A stretch of 62,294 nt of DNA from assembly GCA_000438115.1 (NCBI GenBank), contig FR903636.1:108582-170875 (forward strand), written 5' to 3'. The stretch comes from Prevotella sp. CAG:617. GTDB lineage: Bacteria > Bacteroidota > Bacteroidia > Bacteroidales > Bacteroidaceae. The first letter of the stretch is position 1, and each line of letters begins with the position of its first letter. Made by a program: the position numbers and the translations under genes. Below the pieces are notes generated by a model that worked only from the letters and a program-made list of their open reading frames with translations, was not told where the DNA came from and made no database searches. Positions 1-8,243 of the stretch are shown here, one piece after another.

Positions 1-246
1 TCGGAAGAGTCCTTCACTTCGTGTTGCCGTCAAAAAAAATAAAATCAATGTTTCGTCAAACAGGGTAAAAGTATAAATAAAATCCGAACAAATGATGCTT
101 TACGGAGGAATATTTTCCGTAATCGGTTGGATGGCGTAAGTAAAAAACTCCGGAAAGCGGGGTGTTTTGCAGTTGTCTTTCCGTATCTTTGTAAAAGAAT
201 AATAGCCTGTACAGACATATATGCTGTATAGGGACAAGAAATAACC
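1..246. other. Intergenic region upstream of glycosyltransferases
   Basis: No credible gene is seen here. A Bacteroidetes -7 box (TATCTTTG, 184-191) lies about 55 nt before the first glycosyltransferase start and probably drives that gene pair. No well-spaced TTTG -33 element accompanies it. The short frames overlapping this stretch have no recognisable domain. Confidence 0.5.
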
Positions 247-1182
247 ATGAAGTGGAGTATCATTATACCCGTATATCAGGCGAAAGCATACCTGGGCACT
301 TGTCTGGAGTGTATTGGCCGGCAGATAGATGAACAGACGGAGGTGTGGCTCGTTGATGACGCGTCGACAGATGGCAGTGGACAGATTTGTGAGATGTGGA
401 GCCGGAGTGACGAGCGTTTTAAATGTGTGCATCATCCGCAAAACCGCGGACTTTCAGCCGCCCGCAATACGGGGCTGGAACATGCCGGCGGGCAGTGGAT
501 ACTGTTTGTGGATGCTGACGACTGGTTGGCGCCGGGCACGCTGGCTGCATTGCGTCAGCTCTCGCAGGACGACGGGGTGGATGTAGTAGAATTTCCCGTC
601 CATCTGGAGCATGGCAGTAAGCGGGCACGCTGGTATGTGCCTGGGCACGGGGAGCGGGTAGGCTTTCGTGAATGGATATCGGCCGGGGCTTATCGTTACA
701 GCTATGCCTGGAACAAGATGTACCGTTACGGCTTGTGGGCATCGGTACGCTTTGAGGAGGGACGTCTTTTTGAGGATATGTTTACCATACCTTATGTGTT
801 GGAGCGGGCCCGCGGTATTTTGCGTACGGATAGTGGCGGCTATTATTATTGCAGTCACCAGGGCAGTTTGTCGAATACTTTGAGCCGCAAGGGAACGACG
901 GATCTGCTGGAGGCCACGCTGAAGCTGTATGAACATATACGTTGTCAGCAATGGGCTGATGATGAAATATTGGACGAACTTTATATGGAGGCATGCAATC
1001 GGCAGATTGTATGCCTGAAAATGGGCGGTCCGATGTTGTTGCCCCGGCGTCAGATAACCGCATCGCATGTGTGGCGGCGCGGCCAGTCGGCCGTCAGACG
1101 GTTGAAGTGGCTGCTAATGCAAACGGGAAAGCCACAGTGGTGCAGGTGGTGGGCACGGTATATGCCTTTGTCATCCCATTAA
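247..1182 (+). CDS. Family 2 glycosyltransferase
   Basis: A GT-A fold glycosyltransferase of family GT2, which transfers a sugar from a nucleotide-sugar donor, probably to surface glycan or LPS. The N-terminus begins directly with the GT2 strand MKWSIIIPVY. The nucleotide-binding VDDAS motif is at residues 36-40, SAARNTGL follows near 70, and the metal-binding DADD (DxD) is at 89-92. At 311 aa the length is normal for single-domain members, and no membrane segment is obvious. It ends 9 nt before a second GT2 gene, so the two are probably co-transcribed. The acceptor and donor cannot be read from the sequence. Confidence 0.9.
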   Translation: MKWSIIIPVYQAKAYLGTCLECIGRQIDEQTEVWLVDDASTDGSGQICEMWSRSDERFKCVHHPQNRGLSAARNTGLEHAGGQWILFVDADDWLAPGTLAALRQLSQDDGVDVVEFPVHLEHGSKRARWYVPGHGERVGFREWISAGAYRYSYAWNKMYRYGLWASVRFEEGRLFEDMFTIPYVLERARGILRTDSGGYYYCSHQGSLSNTLSRKGTTDLLEATLKLYEHIRCQQWADDEILDELYMEACNRQIVCLKMGGPMLLPRRQITASHVWRRGQSAVRRLKWLLMQTGKPQWCRWWARYMPLSSH

Positions 1183-1191
1183 GAACGGCTT

Positions 1192-2187
1192 ATGGAAATC
1201 AGTTTTATTATACCCTACTATGAAGTGTCGCCTTGGCTGTTGCGAAGGTGTCTGGAGAGTGTTTGCGCTTTTATGCAGCAGGTTCCGGATTGCAGCTGGG
1301 AGGCATGGGTGGTGGATGACGGAAGTTCGGATGCCGGTATTGCCCGGCGTGAGGTGGAGCGCACGGGAGCAGCACAGATTCACTGCCTGCGTGTACCTCA
1401 CGGCGGTTTGGGCGCGGCCCGTAATGCCGGGTTGGATCATGCCTGCGGCATGTATGTATTTTTCCTGGATGCCGATGATTATTTGTTTGTCCGCTCGGCA
1501 GGACCTCTGTTGGCATGCTGCCGGCAATGCCGTCCTGATGTGCTTTCTTTTGGTATGCAGACGGTAAGGCATAGGGAGCAGGAGCAGCCAAATCGTGCCG
1601 TCCGTTTGCGAATCTGCTATGAGGGGAGCGGAGCGGGCTACATGGTGGGGCATAATCTGCGCGCTGCAGCATGGGGATATCTGTTCCGGCGTGAAAGTTT
1701 GGGAGAATTGCGCTTCGTGACCGGTATATTTCATGAGGATGAGGCCTTTACGCCCCGCCTATGGCTGCAGGCAAAGCATGTGTGCGTGACCTCGTTGCCT
1801 GTATATGCATATTATCAGCGAAGCGATTCTATTGTGCATGTATCCAGCCGTGAACAGTTGGAGAAACGTATGGCTGATTTACGGCAGGTATTGGTCGGGT
1901 TGAAGCAGGAACCGGTAGGGAATGCTTTGCAACAACAGGCTTTGCGGCGCAGGATGGAGACGCTGGCTTCAGACGTATGGTGGCGGCTGGTATGTGAAAG
2001 TCCGGATACGGCTTTTCTGCGCTGTCAGTTAGGATGGTTTCGAGAGGCCGGATTTTATCCGCTTCCTTTGCGATTTTACACTTTACGCTATATATTAATG
2101 TATATCGGCTCGCAGTGCGGAATGGTGTCTGTTTTTTTGAACAGAATGAGTCATTTAAAACAATTGTTTTCCTCTAAAAATCAATAA
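1192..2187 (+). CDS. Family 2 glycosyltransferase
   Basis: A second GT2 glycosyltransferase. It opens with ISFIIPYYEVSPWLLRRCLES, has VDDGSSD at residues 41-47, GAARNAGLDHA near 74-84 and the DADD metal site at 93-96. The C-terminal third (beyond about residue 220) is helical and rich in Arg and Gln, and probably carries acceptor specificity. It starts 9 nt after the preceding glycosyltransferase and is likely the distal gene of a two-gene unit. The donor and acceptor are unknown. Confidence 0.9.
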   Translation: MEISFIIPYYEVSPWLLRRCLESVCAFMQQVPDCSWEAWVVDDGSSDAGIARREVERTGAAQIHCLRVPHGGLGAARNAGLDHACGMYVFFLDADDYLFVRSAGPLLACCRQCRPDVLSFGMQTVRHREQEQPNRAVRLRICYEGSGAGYMVGHNLRAAAWGYLFRRESLGELRFVTGIFHEDEAFTPRLWLQAKHVCVTSLPVYAYYQRSDSIVHVSSREQLEKRMADLRQVLVGLKQEPVGNALQQQALRRRMETLASDVWWRLVCESPDTAFLRCQLGWFREAGFYPLPLRFYTLRYILMYIGSQCGMVSVFLNRMSHLKQLFSSKNQ

Positions 2188-2213
2188 AAAGGGAAATATT
2201 TATGTCGTGTGTG

Positions 2214-2245
2214 TTGTGTTAATCCGTGAAATCGTTTTAACTTTG
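2214..2245 (+). promoter_or_regulatory. Bacteroidetes-type promoter for rsfS-ftsH-cdsA
   Basis: The -7 box TAACTTTG is at 2238-2245, with a TTG (2214-2216) 21 nt upstream as a partial -33 element. Transcription would begin near 2250, about 80 nt before rsfS. The spacing fits the Bacteroidetes TTTG/TAnnTTTG pattern, with an imperfect -33. Confidence 0.55.
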
Positions 2246-2329
2246 CGCATTCAATGGGTAAGATGTGCGTGACATGCGCATGATGTTTCCCTAAGAGTAA
2301 AAAAATCTTGTTGAACAATCAAAAAAAGT

Positions 2330-2689
2330 ATGACGATCGAAAATAAATTATTAGCAGCTATAGTAGAAGGTATTCGTGAGAAAAAAGGTGGAAAGATTGT
2401 AATAGCCGACCTGACTTCCATTGATACGGCCCCTTGTGCATATTTCGTGATTTGTGAAGGTAATTCTCCACAGCAGGTGGAAGCTATTACCGATTCAATA
2501 GAGGAAACGGCACGCTTGAAAGCTGCAGAAAAACCGGCAGCCTTGGCGGGCCTGGAAAATGCCGAGTGGGTGGCTATGGACTATGGAGATGTGATTGTAC
2601 ATGTGTTCTTGCCGGAACCGCGTCAGTTTTACGACCTCGAACATTTGTGGGAGGATGCTATGCTGACGGAATTGCCCGACGAAGCATAA
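2330..2689 (+). CDS. rsfS: Ribosome silencing factor RsfS (Iojap/YbeB family)
   Basis: RsfS binds uL14 of the large ribosomal subunit and blocks subunit joining under nutrient limitation. The 119-aa protein has the family core: KKGGKIVIADL, then APCAYFVICEGNSPQQVEAI, and a C-terminal WVAMDYGDVIVHVF followed by FYDLEHLW, all diagnostic of the Iojap fold. The length is typical. It lies directly upstream of ftsH, a common order in Bacteroidetes, and probably shares its promoter. Confidence 0.95.
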   Translation: MTIENKLLAAIVEGIREKKGGKIVIADLTSIDTAPCAYFVICEGNSPQQVEAITDSIEETARLKAAEKPAALAGLENAEWVAMDYGDVIVHVFLPEPRQFYDLEHLWEDAMLTELPDEA

Positions 2690-2735
2690 TTCCTTATAAT
2701 CATATAAATAAACCGCGCATTTTTATTTGAAACAG

Positions 2736-4838
2736 ATGAATACAGAACAACCGAAAAAAAATAATGTGCCCCGCTTTAACCTGACGTGGATTTATGTTAT
2801 TGTGGGGGGCGTTTTAATCTATTTGCTGTTGTTTGGTGACAATCGGACCAGCGCCAGCAAGGATACGAATTTCACGAATTTCAAGATCTATGTCAGCAAT
2901 GGCTATGCCGACCGTATTGTGGTGAACAAAACTGACGGTACAGCTACGATGGAGGTGAAGAATGAGTATGTCAAGAAAATTTTTAAACAAGGCGTGAGTC
3001 AGACTGGCGTTTCGCCAACCGTGGTGACCAAATATCCTACGGTAGATAAGATTGAGGAATTCTTGGATGCAGAAACGCGAAACGGGCATTTCAAAGGTAC
3101 CGTAACGTATGAAGAAACCAATAACTTTTTCCTGAATCTGTTGGGAGGCCTGTTGCCTATTATAGTACTTGTGGCCATCTATCTTTTCTTCTTCCGTCGG
3201 ATGAGCGGAGGCGGCTCAGGTGGAGGCGGCGTTTTCAGTGTCGGCAAAAGCAAGGCCAAATTGTTTGAAAAAGGTTCGGGCCTGCATGTTACTTTTAAGG
3301 ATGTGGCCGGACAGGAAGGAGCCAAACAGGAAGTACAGGAAATTGTAGAGTTCCTGAAGAATCCGCGTAAATATACCGAATTAGGAGGAAAAATACCTAA
3401 AGGTGCTTTGCTGGTAGGCCCTCCGGGAACGGGTAAAACCTTGTTGGCCAAGGCTGTAGCCGGTGAAGCCGACGTTCCGTTCTTCTCGATGTCGGGTTCT
3501 GATTTTGTGGAGATGTTTGTGGGCGTGGGAGCCAGTCGTGTGCGCGACCTGTTTGCACAGGCTAAGGCGAAAGCACCATGTATCATTTTCATAGACGAAA
3601 TTGATGCCGTAGGTCGTGCCCGTGGTAAGAATCCTGCTTTCGGCGGTAATGATGAACGCGAGAATACCCTGAACCAGTTGCTGACTGAAATGGATGGTTT
3701 CGGAACCAATTCCGGCGTCATTATTCTGGCTGCTACCAACCGTGTTGATATTTTGGACAAGGCTTTGCTGCGAGCCGGTCGCTTTGACCGACAGATTCAT
3801 GTAGATCTGCCCGACCTTCCTGAGCGTGTGGCTATTTTTGGCGTGCATATGCGTCCTTTGAAATTGGACGATACGGTTGACGTGGATTTGCTGGCACGCC
3901 AGACCCCGGGATTTTCGGGTGCTGATATAGCCAATGTTTGCAACGAAGCTGCCCTGATTGCTGCGCGGCATGACAAGGCGGCTGTCGGCAAACAGGATTT
4001 CCTGAGTGCAATAGACCGTATTATCGGCGGATTGGAGAAGAAAACCAAAATCATGACTTCAGAAGAAAAACGTACAATAGCATTGCACGAAGCCGGTCAT
4101 GCTACGGTGTCATGGTTCCTGAAATATGCCAATCCTTTGGTTAAGGTCACTATTGTTCCGCGTGGCCAGGCGCTGGGTGCCGCATGGTATTTGCCCGAAG
4201 AGCGTACCATCGTTACCAAGGAACAGATGCTTGATGAAATCTGTGCTACTTTGGGCGGACGTGCAGCTGAGGAACTTTTTACCGGACACATATCTTCTGG
4301 AGCACTGAATGATTTGGAAACCGTAACGAAGCGTTCATACGGTATGGTGGCTTACATGGGTATGAGCGACAAACTTTCCAACCTTTGCTATTATAATAAT
4401 CAGGAATATCAGTTTGACAAACCCTATTCGGATAAAACGGCCGAGCTGATTGACGAAGAGGTTAAAAAACAGATTGCCGAACAGTATGAGCGGGCAAAAT
4501 CCTTGCTGACAGAACATGCGGAAGGACATGCTCAGCTGGCCCAGCGCCTGATTGAGAAAGAAGTGATTTTTGCAGAAGATGTTGAGGAGATTTTCGGTAA
4601 GCGTCCGTGGATGAGCCGAGCTGACGAGTTGCTGGCCGACGAGCAGAACCGTAAGGCTATTGAAGCTGTCAGTTTAGGTACAGATAAGGAGGCTGGTAAG
4701 AATGAACCGACCGCAGAAACGGATGAGGCTGCAACAGCATCCGCTGATTCCGAAAAAGCAGAGAATAACAGACCGTCATCTGCAGATGAATCAACATCCG
4801 AGATGGAGAATACCGGCATGACACCGTCTGAAAAATAG
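2736..4838 (+). CDS. ftsH: ATP-dependent zinc metalloprotease FtsH
   Basis: An inner-membrane AAA+ protease that degrades misfolded and regulatory membrane and cytosolic proteins. It has an N-terminal membrane segment (about 16-34), a periplasmic domain and a second segment near 130-150 (LLPIIVLVAIYLFFF). It then carries Walker A GPPGTGKT (about 228-235), Walker B IIFIDEID (about 283-290), the second region of homology ending GRFDRQ, and the zinc site HEAGH (about 451-455). An acidic, Ala/Glu/Thr-rich tail of about 60 residues follows. The ATG at 2736 is preferred over an in-frame TTG at 2727. Total 700 aa, normal for the phylum. cdsA starts 8 nt downstream. Confidence 0.97.
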   Translation: MNTEQPKKNNVPRFNLTWIYVIVGGVLIYLLLFGDNRTSASKDTNFTNFKIYVSNGYADRIVVNKTDGTATMEVKNEYVKKIFKQGVSQTGVSPTVVTKYPTVDKIEEFLDAETRNGHFKGTVTYEETNNFFLNLLGGLLPIIVLVAIYLFFFRRMSGGGSGGGGVFSVGKSKAKLFEKGSGLHVTFKDVAGQEGAKQEVQEIVEFLKNPRKYTELGGKIPKGALLVGPPGTGKTLLAKAVAGEADVPFFSMSGSDFVEMFVGVGASRVRDLFAQAKAKAPCIIFIDEIDAVGRARGKNPAFGGNDERENTLNQLLTEMDGFGTNSGVIILAATNRVDILDKALLRAGRFDRQIHVDLPDLPERVAIFGVHMRPLKLDDTVDVDLLARQTPGFSGADIANVCNEAALIAARHDKAAVGKQDFLSAIDRIIGGLEKKTKIMTSEEKRTIALHEAGHATVSWFLKYANPLVKVTIVPRGQALGAAWYLPEERTIVTKEQMLDEICATLGGRAAEELFTGHISSGALNDLETVTKRSYGMVAYMGMSDKLSNLCYYNNQEYQFDKPYSDKTAELIDEEVKKQIAEQYERAKSLLTEHAEGHAQLAQRLIEKEVIFAEDVEEIFGKRPWMSRADELLADEQNRKAIEAVSLGTDKEAGKNEPTAETDEAATASADSEKAENNRPSSADESTSEMENTGMTPSEK

Positions 4839-4846
4839 CACGCAAC

Positions 4847-5701
4847 ATGAAAAATTTGATAATGCGCAGCATCACCGGCGTTCTGTTTGTTGCAGTTCTG
4901 GTCGGTGCCATTGTTGGAGGGCCCATGACGTTTGCCGTTTTGTTTGCCTTGATTACCGGATTGTCATTGTGGGAATTTTCCAATTTGATGAATCGGCATT
5001 ACGGCGCGGGAATGAATCGTATGATTGTAACGGTGGCCGGAGTCTATTTGTTTTTCGCCATTTTTGGCTATTGCAGCGAGCTGACCCGGTCTGACGTGTT
5101 TATTCCTTATTTACTGTCCGTCATTTACCTGATTGTGTCAGAATTGTATCTCAAGGCCAACGACCCGTTGAAAAACTGGTCGCTTTCGCTGGCTTCGCAA
5201 TTGTATGTGGCGTTGCCTTTTGCTTTGCTGAGTGTGTTGGCTTTTCATGCCGACCCTACTTCAAGCAGCGGTATTTATTATGAGTGGATTTATCCGCTTT
5301 CCATCTTTATCTTTTTATGGACTTCTGACACGGGCGCTTATTGCGTAGGCAGTTTGCTTCACCGCTATGTGCCCTATAAGCTGTTCCCACGAATTTCGCC
5401 TAACAAATCCTGGATTGGCAGTATTGGCGGTGGCGTACTTTGTGTGGTTGTGGCTGTGGTGCTGTGGCACTTCTTCCCGCTGATGAACGTATGGCAGTGG
5501 ATTGGGCTGGGCCTCGTGGTCTGCATATTCGGTACTTGGGGCGATTTGGCCGAGAGTCTGATTAAACGTCAGTTGGGCGTGAAGGACAGCGGACAGATTC
5601 TTCCCGGTCATGGAGGCATGCTCGACCGGTTTGATTCGGCCTTAATTGCCATACCGGCAGCCGTGCTCTATTTTTATATTGTATCCAACTACCTGCGTTA
5701 A
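4847..5701 (+). CDS. cdsA: Phosphatidate cytidylyltransferase CdsA
   Basis: Makes CDP-diacylglycerol from phosphatidic acid and CTP at the inner membrane, the branch point for all phospholipids. The 284-aa protein is strongly hydrophobic with about eight predicted membrane segments. The C-terminus has the CdsA signature: ESLIKRQLGVKDSGQ, then LPGHGGMLDRFDS. The start lies 8 nt after the ftsH stop, so it is translated from the same mRNA. A strong hairpin terminator follows at 5733-5770. Confidence 0.96.
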   Translation: MKNLIMRSITGVLFVAVLVGAIVGGPMTFAVLFALITGLSLWEFSNLMNRHYGAGMNRMIVTVAGVYLFFAIFGYCSELTRSDVFIPYLLSVIYLIVSELYLKANDPLKNWSLSLASQLYVALPFALLSVLAFHADPTSSSGIYYEWIYPLSIFIFLWTSDTGAYCVGSLLHRYVPYKLFPRISPNKSWIGSIGGGVLCVVVAVVLWHFFPLMNVWQWIGLGLVVCIFGTWGDLAESLIKRQLGVKDSGQILPGHGGMLDRFDSALIAIPAAVLYFYIVSNYLR

Positions 5702-5732
5702 GCAGGCTTGAGCCATAGACCTTTTAAGGGGG

Positions 5733-5776
5733 ATGATGGCCGGGTTTCGTAGCTGAAACCTGGCCATCATTTTTTT
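5733..5776. terminator. Bidirectional terminator between cdsA and acyltransferase
   Basis: A 16-bp stem (5733-5748 with 5755-5770, one G-T pair) with a 6-nt loop, followed on the plus strand by a run of T. It sits between two convergent genes and overlaps the last codon and stop of the acyltransferase, so it can serve both. Confidence 0.85.
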
Positions 5777-6834
5777 GCGTCCGGTTGCCGGCGCTTGAGG
5801 AAAGGCTTTTCAATCCAGTGCCACGACAGGTAGGCCAGGCCCACGGTGGTCAGCAGGCAAAGCACAAAGGCCAGCCACGGGTGCTGTTGCGGCAGGCCAA
5901 GCTGGGTTGCTGTCTGAATGATAGGGGCATGAAACAGGTAGATGCCGTAGGAAAGGTTGGGTAGGTGGCGCACGATGTTCAGTTTGGGCAACTGGTAGGC
6001 CGTCAGAATGAGCAGCAGCGCAAATACGAAGGGCGAAAAATAGTCGTAACCCGGCAGACGGTTGTTGAGCAGATAAATGGCCCATACGGTCAGCAGTAGC
6101 GGCTTGGCGTAGCGCATGAGGTGCTCAAAGTAGAGCAGCACGGCCGTGCCGGCATAAAAGTAGATGAGTTGGCTGCCCACTTGGCGCTCAAGGATGGCGT
6201 AGAAGGCATTGCCGCTTTGCTGGTAGAGGCAGGCAAAAATCTCTTTGTAGGTGATGGAGAAGGCAAAGATGCCCAGTAGTACAACAGGCTTGGCGTACCT
6301 TTTCAGCAGTGCAAAGGCTATGGGGACGGTGGCATACAGCATGATTTCAATTTTCAGGGTCCACAGCGAGCCGTTGACGGCCGTTTCCGGGTTCTGCTCG
6401 AAAACGCCGGGCAGCGTCGGCCCTAAAAAGTTAAGAAAAGTCAGGTTCGACACCAAGTAGCGCCACCACTGCCCGTGGGTGAAGTATCCGGCAGCCGTGT
6501 AGTGGGTGAGGCATACGCCGCCAAAGGCGCAGAGCAGCACGATAAACCAATAGGGCGGCAGGATGCGGCGGAGGCGTTTGCTGACGTACGTGCGGAGATC
6601 GGGCGTCTTGAGGTAACTGAGGCATACCAGAAAACCGCTCAGGCAGAAAAATCCCGATACGGCCTCGCCACTGCTGGTAATCCAGTCGAAGGTAAAGGCT
6701 TGCGTGAGTACGCTGAAGTGGGTGCAGAATACCACGAGTGCCAGATAGTAGCGCAGTATGTCGAAGCAGTTGTCCTGACGGGTGAGCGCCAAGCTGTTGG
6801 CTGATAATATGGAGTGTGGAACAGGCTGATTCAT
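5767..6834 (-). CDS. Acyltransferase family 3 (OafA/YrhL-like) membrane protein
   Basis: An integral membrane acyltransferase of the AT3 family, which typically O-acetylates surface polysaccharide or related glycans. With the ATG at 6834 it is 355 aa, opening with the family hallmark DILRYYLALVVFCTHFSVL and carrying about ten hydrophobic segments. The C-terminal FLFHAPIIQT and HWIEKPFLKRR match the usual end of these proteins. The frame is open for about 100 more codons upstream, but that part lacks family homology and a -7 box (TATCTTTG, complement of 6842-6849) ends 7 nt before this ATG, making a near-leaderless mRNA likely. The substrate is unknown. Confidence 0.88.
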   Translation of the reverse strand: MNQPVPHSILSANSLALTRQDNCFDILRYYLALVVFCTHFSVLTQAFTFDWITSSGEAVSGFFCLSGFLVCLSYLKTPDLRTYVSKRLRRILPPYWFIVLLCAFGGVCLTHYTAAGYFTHGQWWRYLVSNLTFLNFLGPTLPGVFEQNPETAVNGSLWTLKIEIMLYATVPIAFALLKRYAKPVVLLGIFAFSITYKEIFACLYQQSGNAFYAILERQVGSQLIYFYAGTAVLLYFEHLMRYAKPLLLTVWAIYLLNNRLPGYDYFSPFVFALLLILTAYQLPKLNIVRHLPNLSYGIYLFHAPIIQTATQLGLPQQHPWLAFVLCLLTTVGLAYLSWHWIEKPFLKRRQPDAKK

Positions 6835-6841
6835 CGTGTTG

Positions 6842-6849
6842 CAAAGATA
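6842..6849 (-). promoter_or_regulatory. -7 promoter box directly upstream of acyltransferase
   Basis: TATCTTTG on the minus strand, with a TTG (complement of 6870-6872) 20 nt further upstream as partial -33 element. The start codon begins 7 nt after the box, so the predicted transcript has almost no 5' leader. Confidence 0.55.
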
Positions 6850-7194
6850 CTCAAAGGCGAGAGCAGATACAAGCGGATGACCTGGTTTTCTAATGCTTGG
6901 TTCAGCCGAGCCGCCTTTTGTCTTATGAAAAATTGGCACAAGGCTTATGTGAAAAATCCGGTGGAGGTGATGACCGCCGGAGAGGTTGGGGAGGCTGCCC
7001 AACTGTTGTGTAGAAGAGAGAAAAACGACGGGCGCATGAAACAGGTCGGACGTAATTATTTTTTCCTCCCATGTGTTTTTTTCTTTCCGCCGCCTTGTGG
7101 GTGAAAAGTCGGACGGTGTCAGGAGCAAACATTTCTTTGTCAAAAACTTGTGTGCAAACTTTGTGAATAAGGGCCGTGTAATCTATTTTTTCCG

Positions 7195-7202
7195 TATTTT
7201 TG
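7195..7202 (+). promoter_or_regulatory. -7 promoter box for GSCFA-murF/alr operon
   Basis: TATTTTTG, 20 nt before the chosen ATG of the GSCFA gene. No TTTG lies at the expected -33 spacing, so this is a partial promoter call. Confidence 0.4.
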
Positions 7203-7222
7203 TGCTTAAATTTGGTCAGACA

Positions 7223-8233
7223 ATGGATTTTAGACTGACAACGGATGTTTCGGATTTTTCATTGTCGCTCGCTGTGGGCGACAATATGGGAGCCATTGGT
7301 TCGTGTTTTGCCCAGCACATCGGGCTGCGGATGCATGAGTCGGGTTGGCCCGTGTTGATTAATCCGTTTGGCGTATTGTATAATCCGAGCAGTATAGCTT
7401 GTGCATTGCAGTTGTTGGTTGATGTTTCGTCCGGACTGGATGCCGGGAAAGCGCTTGCACCTTATCTTTTTGAGGGACGCGACGGCTTGTGGCACAGTTG
7501 GCTGCACGCCTCTGAGTTTTCGGCACCAACGCGCAGCCAGTGCCTGCACAATGTAGTGGAGCGTGTGCTTCAGGCGGCACACAGTCTGACCTCCTGGCGC
7601 GTATTGCTCGTCACGTTCGGTACGAGTCGGGTTTATCGCTTGTTGCCCGACCGTTTTGTGGTGGGGAATTGCCATCGTGAGCCTGCCGCCCGTTTTGTTG
7701 AAGAAGACCTGTCGGTTGATGACATTCTGAGTCAGTGGCAGCCGCTGTTGCATAATTTGTTTCAACGGAACCCTTCGTTGCAGGTTGTGTTTACGGTAAG
7801 CCCGTATCGCTATGTAAAGTATGGTCTTCATGGCAGCCAGTTGTCCAAGGCCCGTTTGTTACTGGCCGTTGACGCCCTGTGTCATAGGTTTGCGGCGTGT
7901 CGTTATTTTCCGGCCTATGAGATTGTCGTAGATGAGTTGCGTGACTATCGTTTTTTCGACCGCGATATGGCTCATCCTTCGTCGCAGGCTGTTGATTACG
8001 TGTGGGAGTGCTTTTGTCGGAGTGCCATGCAGCCGGAGGCTTTGGCTTACATGCAGCAGTATGCGGCGTTGAGGCGTGATTTTTCCCACCGTCCGCTTCA
8101 TCCCGAATCCGAATCCTATATTGCGTTTCGGGAGCGTGCGCTGCAAAAGTGGGAGATGCTTGGGGCACGTTACCGTTTAAGCAGGGACGTGCCGTTGCCT
8201 TATGGAGAAAATGAAAATATAAATAGAAAATAA
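7223..8233 (+). CDS. GSCFA domain-containing protein
   Basis: A member of the GSCFA family, named after the GSCFA signature seen here as AIGSCFAQHIG at about residues 23-33. Typical blocks follow: NPFGVLYNP, VTFGTSRVYRL, VVGNCHREP, FTVSPYRYVKYG and YFPAYEIVVDELRDYRFF. These resemble SGNH-hydrolase-like folds, but the biochemical role is not established. The ATG at 7223 is preferred because homology begins there and a -7 box lies 20 nt upstream; the longer frame from 7073 would run across the promoter. It ends 10 nt before murF-alr, so it is probably co-transcribed with cell-wall synthesis. Confidence 0.9.
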   Translation: MDFRLTTDVSDFSLSLAVGDNMGAIGSCFAQHIGLRMHESGWPVLINPFGVLYNPSSIACALQLLVDVSSGLDAGKALAPYLFEGRDGLWHSWLHASEFSAPTRSQCLHNVVERVLQAAHSLTSWRVLLVTFGTSRVYRLLPDRFVVGNCHREPAARFVEEDLSVDDILSQWQPLLHNLFQRNPSLQVVFTVSPYRYVKYGLHGSQLSKARLLLAVDALCHRFAACRYFPAYEIVVDELRDYRFFDRDMAHPSSQAVDYVWECFCRSAMQPEALAYMQQYAALRRDFSHRPLHPESESYIAFRERALQKWEMLGARYRLSRDVPLPYGENENINRK

Positions 8234-8243
8234 TTTATAGATT

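Noticed and set aside
6835..7143. Upstream extension of the acyltransferase gene
   Set aside because: No homology before MNQPVPHS, and the -7 box would be inside the coding region.
7073..7222. Upstream extension of the GSCFA gene
   Set aside because: The extra 50 residues have no family pattern and the frame crosses the -7 box at 7195-7202.
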